NCBI GenBank assembly: GCA_946538475.1
Contig: CAMNGN010000040.1
Location: 1 to 13,510, forward strand
Length of the DNA stretch: 13,510 bases
Origin: an uncultured Blautia sp.
Lineage (GTDB): Bacteria > Bacillota > Clostridia > Lachnospirales > Lachnospiraceae
Direction of reading: 5' to 3'
Shown: piece after piece, positions 7,332-13,510 of the stretch
Numbering within the stretch: position 1 is the first letter of the stretch
How the letters are laid out: each line of letters begins with the position of its first letter
Position numbers and translations under genes: made by a program
The notes under the pieces: generated by a model
What the model saw: the letters and a program-made list of their open reading frames with translations, nothing else
The model's database searches: none
Told to the model about the DNA's origin: nothing

Positions 7332-7360
7332 TTGACATGCAATATAAAAGGTTTTATAAT
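7332..7360 (+). promoter_or_regulatory. Consensus sigma-A promoter of the hydrolase operon
   Basis: TTGACA (7332-7337) and TATAAT (7355-7360) are both perfect matches with optimal 17-nt spacing. Transcription would start near 7367, giving a leader of about 50 nt. A promoter this strong is expected to need little activation, so control would more likely be repressive. Confidence 0.92.
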
Positions 7361-7364
7361 TCCA

Positions 7365-7381
7365 AGTAACATAATTGTAAC
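7365..7381 (+). promoter_or_regulatory. WalR-like direct repeat over the transcription start
   Basis: AGTAAC (7365-7370), a 5-nt spacer, then TGTAAC (7376-7381) matches the published WalR/YycF box (TGTWAH-N5-TGTWAH) at 11 of 12 positions. It lies directly after the -10 box of a cell-wall hydrolase gene, which is the classical kind of WalR target. The position over the start site would favour repression. The match is by eye in an AT-rich region. Confidence 0.45.
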
Positions 7382-7418
7382 CTTTCGTTAAAATATGTAA
7401 AAAATCAGGAGAACTTTT

Positions 7419-8780
7419 ATGAGCGATCATCATTTTTTACCCGATCAATCCAAAACCGGTTCTGCTGTAAAATTTCCGGTTCGAGTGATACTGAGCGTTT
7501 TTGCGATGCTGCTCATCGCCGGAATTACGTTAGGCTTTTCATCGACAGAAGCAAACGCGGCAGTAAAAAGAGGCTTTAACATTGTAACCGAGAATAACAA
7601 GAAAATCTGCTTTTACTATTACAATGGTGCAAGAGTAAAAGACAAATGGCTGTCGATCAAAGGAAAAAAATACTACTTTGACAAGAATGGCCATCAGGTG
7701 ATCGGCTGGATGCAGAGCTCCGGTTCGAATGTCAAACGTTATTTCCACGAATATCTGGGAGAGAAAGGCTATCTTGCCACCGGCTTTATCACAGATCCTC
7801 AGAAGAATGTGAGATATTTCAAGCCGGATACCGGAATTATGGCGACCGGCTTTACCAACGTCAACGGCTATTATCGTTACTTTAAACCGGATACCGGAGC
7901 GATGGCCATCGGAAGCGTACGTGTAGGCAAGTATTTCTATTATTTTCAGAAATCGTCTACTTATGCCAAGAAAGGTGCCCGTTATCAGGGCGGCTGGCTT
8001 ACCATATCAGGCAAAAGACGCTATTACGACAAAAAGGACGGGCATGCGGCAGTCGGCTGGCTTACTCTGAACGGGAAAATGTATCGGTTTGATTCCATGG
8101 GTCTTCTGCTTCGCAATACGGCCTTTACCGTTGATGGCAAAAAGTATGAAGCGGACGGCAACGGTGTGGTAACCGAGGTCGTTACCGGGGTCGTTACATT
8201 GCCTTATGATGCTACGTATGTAGCGCGGAAGCCGTTTACTTACACGAACAACGGCGGTTATCTGACCGTTTACGATCAGAAAAACGGCAGATATTACAGA
8301 ATGGTCAACGAGTTTGCGACCGATACCGGCGTGGCAAACGGAAATCTGACCGACAGAGATATTCTGGCGGCGCTTTGCGAGGCCGAGGCGGGAGATCAGG
8401 GTCTCGTCGGCATGGAAGCGGTTGCCATGTGTATCCTTAACCGTACGATCAAGGCTGACAAAGAGTTTCCGTCTGAAGTAAGGCTTGTCATTTATCAGAC
8501 AGGGCCGAGACAGTATTCAACAACAATGGGCGCGGTGAACAGGCGTCTTAACGGTAGCTGGATCAACAAATCTCTTGCGTATAAGGCAGTGGATGAAGCA
8601 CTTAAGACCTTTACCGCATACCGTCAGACCGGAAAAGCCAGAGTTATTCCGGGCTTCTACTATAATCAGGATGTCAATTTCATGTATTTCATGATGTCGC
8701 ACGTCTTCAGTTCTTCTTATAGCAGAGGCGGGTTCAGCTATGTTTATAGGGATCATACCTTCTTTATAGATTGGGCGTAA
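7419..8780 (+). CDS. Secreted cell-wall hydrolase: cell-wall-binding repeats plus SleB-type domain
   Basis: This 453-aa protein has a signal peptide with a long n-region (hydrophobic core about 22-40, likely cut after ANA at residue 47). A repeat region at about 70-250 holds choline/glucan-binding-type units with the pattern G(W)-x-G-K-x-Y-Y-F (KKYYFDKNGHQVIGW, RYFKPDTGIMATGF, RYFKPDTGAMAIGS, KRRYYDKKDGHAAVGW). The C-terminal domain (about 312-453) resembles the SleB/Hydrolase_2 family of peptidoglycan lytic transglycosylases: DILAALCEAEAGDQG, with Glu323 as likely catalytic acid, then AVAMCILNR and FPSEVRLVIYQ. The expected action is glycan-strand cleavage at the cell surface. ATG 7419 has AGGAGA 6-7 nt upstream. 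SleB domains are best known from spore cortex lysis, but the repeats and the vegetative-type promoter suggest a growth-phase role here. Serine acetyltransferase follows after 17 nt. Confidence 0.88.
   Translation: MSDHHFLPDQSKTGSAVKFPVRVILSVFAMLLIAGITLGFSSTEANAAVKRGFNIVTENNKKICFYYYNGARVKDKWLSIKGKKYYFDKNGHQVIGWMQSSGSNVKRYFHEYLGEKGYLATGFITDPQKNVRYFKPDTGIMATGFTNVNGYYRYFKPDTGAMAIGSVRVGKYFYYFQKSSTYAKKGARYQGGWLTISGKRRYYDKKDGHAAVGWLTLNGKMYRFDSMGLLLRNTAFTVDGKKYEADGNGVVTEVVTGVVTLPYDATYVARKPFTYTNNGGYLTVYDQKNGRYYRMVNEFATDTGVANGNLTDRDILAALCEAEAGDQGLVGMEAVAMCILNRTIKADKEFPSEVRLVIYQTGPRQYSTTMGAVNRRLNGSWINKSLAYKAVDEALKTFTAYRQTGKARVIPGFYYNQDVNFMYFMMSHVFSSSYSRGGFSYVYRDHTFFIDWA
7626..8168 (+). repeat. Tandem cell-wall-binding repeat region inside the hydrolase gene
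   Basis: Encodes residues 70-250, about six to eight degenerate units of roughly 20 residues rich in Tyr, Phe, Trp and Gly. The two best-preserved neighbours share YFKPDTG (residues 133-139 and 154-160) and differ at synonymous positions in the DNA, so they are not fresh duplications. Such units bind choline-bearing teichoic acid or glucan in other Firmicutes; the ligand here is unknown. Confidence 0.8.
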
Positions 8781-8797
8781 AGGAGAATACTATTATT

Positions 8798-9739
8798 ATG
8801 TCTGACAATAAACAGAACGTGATTTCCGACACACTTGCAAAGCTCACAGAGAACTATATCAGGGAAGACCTGTTCATCCCCAACAACGGATGCAGTCTGC
8901 CCGACAGATCCGCTATTATTTCCATCGTGGATGACCTCCGGCACGTGATATTTCCGGGATATTTTGCTGTCGATTCTGCGGCTTCGGTATTTCCGGAACA
9001 TTATGCAGGGTATCGTCTGAATGATATTTACGATCGTTTGAAAAAACAGATCACGGTCGCTTTTCTTTACCAGAGCTGCACAAGAGATGAGGCAAATGCC
9101 GACAGTGAGAGAGAAAAGGCCCGGCAGATCACAGAGCGTTTTATCCGCAAACTGCCGGAGATCCAGGAGATGCTTCTGAAAGACGTTCAGGCCGGCTTCG
9201 ACGGTGACCCGGCGGCCAAGAGTAAAGAAGAGATCATCTTCTCTTATCCGGGCTTTCTGGCTATCTATGTGTTCCGCCTTGCCCATGAGCTGTACCTGGA
9301 AAAAGTACCGTTCATTCCCAGGATCATGACCGAGTATGCCCACGCGAACACCGGAATAGACATCAATCCCGGCGCAACCATCGGCGAATACTTCTTTATC
9401 GATCACGGCACCGGCGTTGTCATCGGTGAGACTACAGAGATCGGCAACTATGTAAAACTCTACCAGGGCGTCACCCTCGGTGCGCTCTCGACCAGAAAAG
9501 GGCAGGCACTCGCAAACGTAAAACGTCATCCGACCATACGGGATCATGTCACCATCTATGCAAACTCCACCGTTTTGGGCGGGGATACGGTCATCGGAGA
9601 AAACGTCATCATTGCGGGTAATACCTTTGTGACCGAATCGATATCGGCCGATACCCGGGTGAGCGCGAAGAATCCCGAGCTGGTCCTCAGACAGCCGGAT
9701 GCCAAAAAGCAGGAGAATGTGTGGTACTGGGAGATATGA
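8798..9739 (+). CDS. Serine O-acetyltransferase (EpsC/CysE type)
   Basis: This enzyme makes O-acetyl-L-serine from serine and acetyl-CoA in the cytoplasm, the first committed step of cysteine synthesis. The protein has 313 aa. A long helical N-terminal part (1-175) has the length seen in the clostridial/Bacteroidetes branch. It is followed by left-handed beta-helix hexapeptides: GIDINPGATIG (Asp188), FFIDHGTGVVIGET (His203, the catalytic histidine of the family), YQGVTLGAL and KRHPTI. The usual DIHP is DINP here. ATG 8798 is chosen over the in-frame TTG 8771, which lies inside the hydrolase gene. AAAGGAG at 8779-8785 overlaps the hydrolase stop but sits 12 nt from the ATG, a long spacing. No cysK-like sulfhydrylase is present, so its link to the acylation genes could be metabolic (acetyl-serine supply) or accidental. 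Confidence 0.93.
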   Translation: MSDNKQNVISDTLAKLTENYIREDLFIPNNGCSLPDRSAIISIVDDLRHVIFPGYFAVDSAASVFPEHYAGYRLNDIYDRLKKQITVAFLYQSCTRDEANADSEREKARQITERFIRKLPEIQEMLLKDVQAGFDGDPAAKSKEEIIFSYPGFLAIYVFRLAHELYLEKVPFIPRIMTEYAHANTGIDINPGATIGEYFFIDHGTGVVIGETTEIGNYVKLYQGVTLGALSTRKGQALANVKRHPTIRDHVTIYANSTVLGGDTVIGENVIIAGNTFVTESISADTRVSAKNPELVLRQPDAKKQENVWYWEI

Positions 9740-10809
9740 TGGAGCAAAAGAAAAAACACTGCGAATGGGTGGACCTGGCAAGGACGATCGCAATATTCTG
9801 CGTGGTGCTTTGCCATGCGTCCGAGTCATCATGCAGACAGTTTAATGTGGATATTCTCACACAGATGGCACCCGCTTCCCAGGCGCTTATATTTACATGC
9901 TTTACGATCGGCAGAACGTTCGGCGTGCCGATCTTTCTGATGATCACCGGGTATTTCCTGCTGGACAGAAAGTTCAGCAGCAGCGATTACGTGGCATTTC
10001 TTAATAAAAGATGCCTGCATCTGCTCATCTGCACGTGGGTCTGTTACCTGGTTTACGATGCGTTTTTTATCATCTTCAGGAATTATCCGCTCACACCCCT
10101 GCAGATCGCGGGAGACTTTTTGTTTGTCAGGCAGTTTGTCTCGGGCCACGCCTGGTACATGCCCATGATCCTGGGAATGTATCTGCTGCTTCCGCTTGCG
10201 GCAAACGCGCTGCAGTCGATCGATGTAAAAGTTCTGACAGTACCTGTCCTCATCTACATCTTTTATTCTTTTGGCTTCCCCTTCCTGAACATGGTGTCGC
10301 AGAATCTGTTCGGAAAGGGGCTGAACCTGATGTTTTCCCTCGGATTCAGCGGGGGAATGTACGGCATCTATATGTTTATGGGCTATGCGATAAAAAAAGG
10401 TGCGTTCCGGCGTCTGAAAGCTCCCTTTCTTATACTGTTCATCGTTCTTTCCATCGCGGCAGGTGCATATATACAGTACCTGATCTTTTCTCACGGGCAG
10501 GTGTATAAACTCCGGTACGACTTTCCGACCGTGCTGATCGGCTCGCCGGCGCTTGCAGAACTGCTCTCGCGCATAGACAAGGTGCGGTTCGCACACACAT
10601 TCCGCTATCTTGCATACCACGCCTTTGGTGTGTACCTGTACCATCTGCTGTTTATAAGGATAACCGAGGGGTATATCATCGACCGGAACATACCCTGGTC
10701 TTTCAGGATCGGCCTGCTGTGGCTTGCCGCGACAGTGCTCGGTTATCTTGCCGTGTGGCTGCTCGGAAAGATCCCGAAGGCAGGGAAGTATATATTGTAT
10801 GAAAAGTAA
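9739..10809 (+). CDS. Acyltransferase-3 family membrane protein (OafA/WecH-like)
   Basis: This polytopic protein of 356 aa has about ten predicted hydrophobic helices. The family signature is near the N-terminus: EWVDLARTIAIFCVVLCHA with conserved His26, then TFGVPIFLMITGYFLLDR. Members carry acyl groups, usually acetyl, from cytoplasmic acyl-CoA to sugars of surface polymers. The same fold forms the membrane half of VanT serine racemases, but no racemase domain follows here. ATG 9739 overlaps the serine acetyltransferase stop (TGATG) and has GGGAG 5 nt upstream. ATG 9736 or GTG 9721 (with AGGAG at 9711-9715) are alternatives that add one or six residues. The overlap implies translational coupling with the serine acetyltransferase. 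The substrate is unknown. Confidence 0.87.
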   Translation: MEQKKKHCEWVDLARTIAIFCVVLCHASESSCRQFNVDILTQMAPASQALIFTCFTIGRTFGVPIFLMITGYFLLDRKFSSSDYVAFLNKRCLHLLICTWVCYLVYDAFFIIFRNYPLTPLQIAGDFLFVRQFVSGHAWYMPMILGMYLLLPLAANALQSIDVKVLTVPVLIYIFYSFGFPFLNMVSQNLFGKGLNLMFSLGFSGGMYGIYMFMGYAIKKGAFRRLKAPFLILFIVLSIAAGAYIQYLIFSHGQVYKLRYDFPTVLIGSPALAELLSRIDKVRFAHTFRYLAYHAFGVYLYHLLFIRITEGYIIDRNIPWSFRIGLLWLAATVLGYLAVWLLGKIPKAGKYILYEK

Positions 10810-10823
10810 TAATACTATATAAT
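10795..10823 (+). promoter_or_regulatory. Candidate promoter of the kinase gene
   Basis: A perfect -10 box TATAAT (10818-10823) lies 17 nt after TTGTAT (10795-10800), which matches the -35 consensus only in TTG. The boxes straddle the end of the acyltransferase-3 gene. Transcription would start near 10830, about 40 nt before the start codon. Read-through from the upstream genes is also possible. Confidence 0.55.
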
Positions 10824-10872
10824 TCATACATAACCTGTGCACCTTTGGTTTGTTTTTTTATGGAGGCTGCCC

Positions 10873-13509
10873 ATGAAGCTATGTCCTTCCTGTATGAAGC
10901 CGATCGAGGATCATGAAAGTAAATGCCCTTGTTGCGGATATGAGGATTTTACGACGCTTCATATTTCTATCTTTCTTCCCCCGGGGACTATATTGAATGA
11001 TCGGTATTATGTCGGTAAAGCTCTTGGTCACGGTGGTTTTGGAATCACATATATAGGCAAGGATACGGTCCTTGATCGTATCGTTGCCATAAAAGAATAC
11101 TATCCCACCGGCCTTGCCACCCGAAGTACGGACAGTACGACCGTCGAGTCTTATGAAGGCGAATACGGAAGGCAGTATCATGACGGCCTGGATAAATTCA
11201 TGGCCGAAGCACAAAGAATGGCCAGGTTCGGTCAAGGCCAGGGTATCGTACAGATCCACGACTGTATCCGGGCCAATAATACCGGCTATATCATCATGGA
11301 GTATCTCCGTGGATGTACAATAAGAGATCTGGTCAAAGAAGGCAGAAATTATACTTTTGAAGAGGCCGCGCATATCCTCATCCCGGTGCTGGACGCGCTC
11401 AATGTGATCCATACGAACGATATTATTCATCGCGACATCGCACCCGACAATATTTTCATCACAGATGAAGGCAAGGTCATGCTGATCGATTTCGGCGCCG
11501 CGTATTATGCCGAAAAGAATACGGATAAGACGGTATCGGTAGTCCTGAAACATGGTTTTGCACCGGAGGAGCAGTATAAAACGCACCCGCATCTGGGCCC
11601 GTGGACCGATATTTACGGACTAAGCGCAACCCTGTATTATATGCTTACGGGCAGGAAACCCGTCAGATCCATAGAGCGAATACCGGATGATGTGCTGGAG
11701 CTTCCTTCCACACTTAATGAATCAGTTTCGCAGGAGCAGGAAGCCGTGATCCTGAAAGGCATGGCTGTCCGTCCGGAAGACAGGTATCAGAGCGCAAAAG
11801 AGATGAAAGCCGCGGTTCTCAGCTGTCTGTCGGCGGAGAAGAAGACAGGTAAAGAGTCAAAAAAGACTAAAAAAACGGGGAAAATCAAGCTTGCTGCGGC
11901 GTTCGCTGCGGTGATATTTGCGGTTCTTGCGGGAGTGATCGGAGCATCTATGATGAGGCGTACTTCCGTGACTGATACAGGCGGGAAAGGTACTCACATC
12001 GTCGGGAAAATAGAGTCGAAGGATACGAGCGTTGCGGATAAAGAAAATACCTCTGCAGCAGTTGCAGAAGATACGGTAGAATACCGCGTCACACACGTAC
12101 ATGCGGACGGTACGCTCTCCACCGAAACCGGGACCGTTACCGAAGGCAGCCGGCAGGTACTCAACCCGTCACCGGGCGGACACGAAAAATATGCGGCTGT
12201 TTCTCTGATCAGCGGACAGCCGACCGTTACCGTAGATGAGTCTACCGGAGAAGCGGTGATCGATGCAGATGCCACATTCACGCCGGTAAAGCTTAAGTAT
12301 TACTATCAGAATGACCCGCCCGAGACTGATGCGGATGCTCCGACCGCGTGGTTCGGCTTGCTGACCGATGCATCCGGTTCTCTCAGCTATTCCTTCTATG
12401 AGCCGGAACCCATCATGGCAGACGACAGCTTACCGGTCAATCAGCCGCTTGATGATGAACAGATAGCCGGGCTGCTGGACAGACGGTACACCGATAATTA
12501 TGCGATGGGCTTTGAAAACTACCGGTATTATATAGAGATGGGAGAGGGAAAGAACGAGTATTCTCCTCTTGCCTACTGGAGCGGTGATTCATCCGCCGCC
12601 ATCCGCATCTCCGACAGGAATGTAATACCGCTGCTTGCAGATTCAAAGTATATCATGGGTGTGATGCAGTCAAAAACGCCCGGACCTCCGGGGTGGTATT
12701 CCATCACGGATTCCAGAACGACAGAAATATTCGAAACGATGTCCACTTCGATTACGCTCACCGCAGGAGAGCCTGTTGAGATGTTTGTCGATGAAAGCGG
12801 ACATCTTTGCTGCACTTTTTATCGATCTGTCGAAAAAGACGGAAAAAACCGCAGGTCTTATGTGTGTGAAAAAAGGGAAGAAGATCCCTCCAGAGTCGAA
12901 GTCCTTCAGCGTCTGGTGGCTCAGCTTGTTCTTGCTGCGGAAAAGCATTTTGACGATCCGCATTTTTCCCTGGTCAGATTCAGCAAGGGTACTTTCGAAG
13001 ATGAAAAGCTTCTTCTCAGAAACTGGACGGACGATCCGGCCAAGGCCATTGCCGCGATGAATCGAACTTACAGTAATGGGACGAATCTCGGAGAAAAGCA
13101 GGAAGACGGGACACTCCTCTATAATTACGGGATCACATCGGACACCAGCACCCGCACAGGACTCAGGGCATTCCTGAATCTGCAGGCGTACAAAGCAAAC
13201 GCAGCACAGAAAAGAGTGGTCCTCCTGATGGGAGACGGCACCGATACCGACGGCCTGGGAACCCAGGAGGATGAGAATGGCTTTAACGCCATAGATTATG
13301 TACGAAAATTGAAAAACAGAGGTTATACGGTCGTATCAGTGCTGTTCCTCAGCAGTACCGTAGCCTCGAACGATCCGGAAGCCTGGCTCAGCTCCTGTGC
13401 TTCGCCCGGCGCCGACGGACAGCCGCTGTTCTGGAGGCTGGAGAGCGCCGACGAGGAGGCGGTGGCTGCGCTGGCGGATGATATTATGGAGACGCTCAGG
13501 GCCGAGTGA
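10873..13509 (+). CDS. Transmembrane Ser/Thr protein kinase with zinc ribbon and extracellular vWA-like domain
   Basis: The product has 878 aa. A zinc ribbon (Cys4, Cys7, Cys18, Cys21) precedes a Hanks-type kinase domain at about 44-320: glycine loop GHGGFG (52-57), Lys74 in AIKEYY, Glu112 in helix C, HRDIAPDN (186-193), DFG (206-208) and APE (230-232). A basic linker leads to one transmembrane helix (about 340-360). The remaining 517 residues are predicted outside: a beta-rich region (about 380-480), a middle region, then a vWA-like domain (about 634-878). That domain has a DESGH motif (640-644), the SRVEVLQRL helix, FSLVRFS, TSTRTGL (758-764) and LLMGDGTD with Asp788. The usual lysine of HRDxKxxN is alanine and the DxSxS metal motif is incomplete. 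ATG 10873 has GGAGG 6 nt upstream. Likely role: sensing a surface ligand and phosphorylating cytoplasmic targets. No PASTA repeats, so it is not the standard PrkC/Stk1. Confidence 0.9.
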   Translation: MKLCPSCMKPIEDHESKCPCCGYEDFTTLHISIFLPPGTILNDRYYVGKALGHGGFGITYIGKDTVLDRIVAIKEYYPTGLATRSTDSTTVESYEGEYGRQYHDGLDKFMAEAQRMARFGQGQGIVQIHDCIRANNTGYIIMEYLRGCTIRDLVKEGRNYTFEEAAHILIPVLDALNVIHTNDIIHRDIAPDNIFITDEGKVMLIDFGAAYYAEKNTDKTVSVVLKHGFAPEEQYKTHPHLGPWTDIYGLSATLYYMLTGRKPVRSIERIPDDVLELPSTLNESVSQEQEAVILKGMAVRPEDRYQSAKEMKAAVLSCLSAEKKTGKESKKTKKTGKIKLAAAFAAVIFAVLAGVIGASMMRRTSVTDTGGKGTHIVGKIESKDTSVADKENTSAAVAEDTVEYRVTHVHADGTLSTETGTVTEGSRQVLNPSPGGHEKYAAVSLISGQPTVTVDESTGEAVIDADATFTPVKLKYYYQNDPPETDADAPTAWFGLLTDASGSLSYSFYEPEPIMADDSLPVNQPLDDEQIAGLLDRRYTDNYAMGFENYRYYIEMGEGKNEYSPLAYWSGDSSAAIRISDRNVIPLLADSKYIMGVMQSKTPGPPGWYSITDSRTTEIFETMSTSITLTAGEPVEMFVDESGHLCCTFYRSVEKDGKNRRSYVCEKREEDPSRVEVLQRLVAQLVLAAEKHFDDPHFSLVRFSKGTFEDEKLLLRNWTDDPAKAIAAMNRTYSNGTNLGEKQEDGTLLYNYGITSDTSTRTGLRAFLNLQAYKANAAQKRVVLLMGDGTDTDGLGTQEDENGFNAIDYVRKLKNRGYTVVSVLFLSSTVASNDPEAWLSSCASPGADGQPLFWRLESADEEAVAALADDIMETLRAE

Positions 13510-13510
13510 G

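Noticed and set aside
7626..8168. CRISPR-like or recent tandem DNA repeat
   Set aside because: The repetition is at protein level in cell-wall-binding units; the DNA units are degenerate and differ at many synonymous positions.
8753..9832. Minus-strand open frame of 359 codons opposite the serine acetyltransferase
   Set aside because: The plus strand encodes a clear serine acetyltransferase with catalytic motifs. The reverse frame has no recognisable domain and no ribosome site at its start.
9829..10842. Minus-strand open frame of 337 codons opposite the acyltransferase-3 gene
   Set aside because: Reverse shadow of a membrane protein gene; strongly hydrophilic and unlike any known family.
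10832..10859. Possible terminator before the kinase gene (AACC...GGTT followed by a T run)
   Set aside because: The stem is only 4 bp with an 11-nt loop, and the T run leads straight into the ribosome site. It would not form a stable terminator.

Overview
The window looks like a chromosomal segment of a low-to-mid-GC Gram-positive anaerobe, most likely a Clostridia/Lachnospiraceae-type bacterium. The base composition is near 50% GC by eye. Shine-Dalgarno sites are strong (AGGAG type) with several TTG/GTG starts. The protein families are a SleB-type hydrolase with cell-wall-binding repeats, a clostridial zinc-ribbon Ser/Thr kinase, a DHHW protein and an EpsC-type serine acetyltransferase. Assignment below this level is not possible from the sequence alone.

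Layout. (1) Positions 1-190, minus strand: the 5' part of tRNA-Trp(CCA) and a complete tRNA-Ser(CGA), with their own promoter. (2) Positions 214-7326, plus strand: a surface-polymer O-acylation locus in two blocks. Block A is an MBOAT acyltransferase (356-1852) and a secreted multidomain SGNH protein (1869-3446). Block B has its own promoter and holds a DHHW protein (3540-4823), a second MBOAT (4823-6235) and a membrane-anchored SGNH protein (6322-7263). It closes with a 17-bp-stem terminator. (3) Positions 7332-10809: a consensus promoter (TTGACA-N17-TATAAT) drives a secreted cell-wall hydrolase with cell-wall-binding repeats. This is followed closely by a serine O-acetyltransferase and an overlapping acyltransferase-3 membrane protein. 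(4) Positions 10795-13509: a transmembrane Ser/Thr kinase with an N-terminal zinc ribbon and a large extracellular part ending in a von Willebrand factor A-like domain.

How the genes may work together. By analogy with AlgI/AlgJ/AlgX, PatA/PatB and DltB/DltD, each MBOAT would pass an acyl group (most simply acetyl) across the membrane. An SGNH- or DHHW-type partner outside the cell would then place it on a glycan. Two MBOATs and three extracytoplasmic partners in tandem suggest two acceptor sites or two polymers. The acyltransferase-3 protein may be a third, independent acyl exporter. No glycosyltransferase or polymerase is present, so the polymer is unknown. No dltA/dltC is present either, which argues against D-alanylation. 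The hydrolase and the kinase put wall turnover and wall sensing beside this acylation system. A WalR-like box at the hydrolase promoter hints at wall-stress control. These functional links are inferences; the domain assignments rest on visible motifs.
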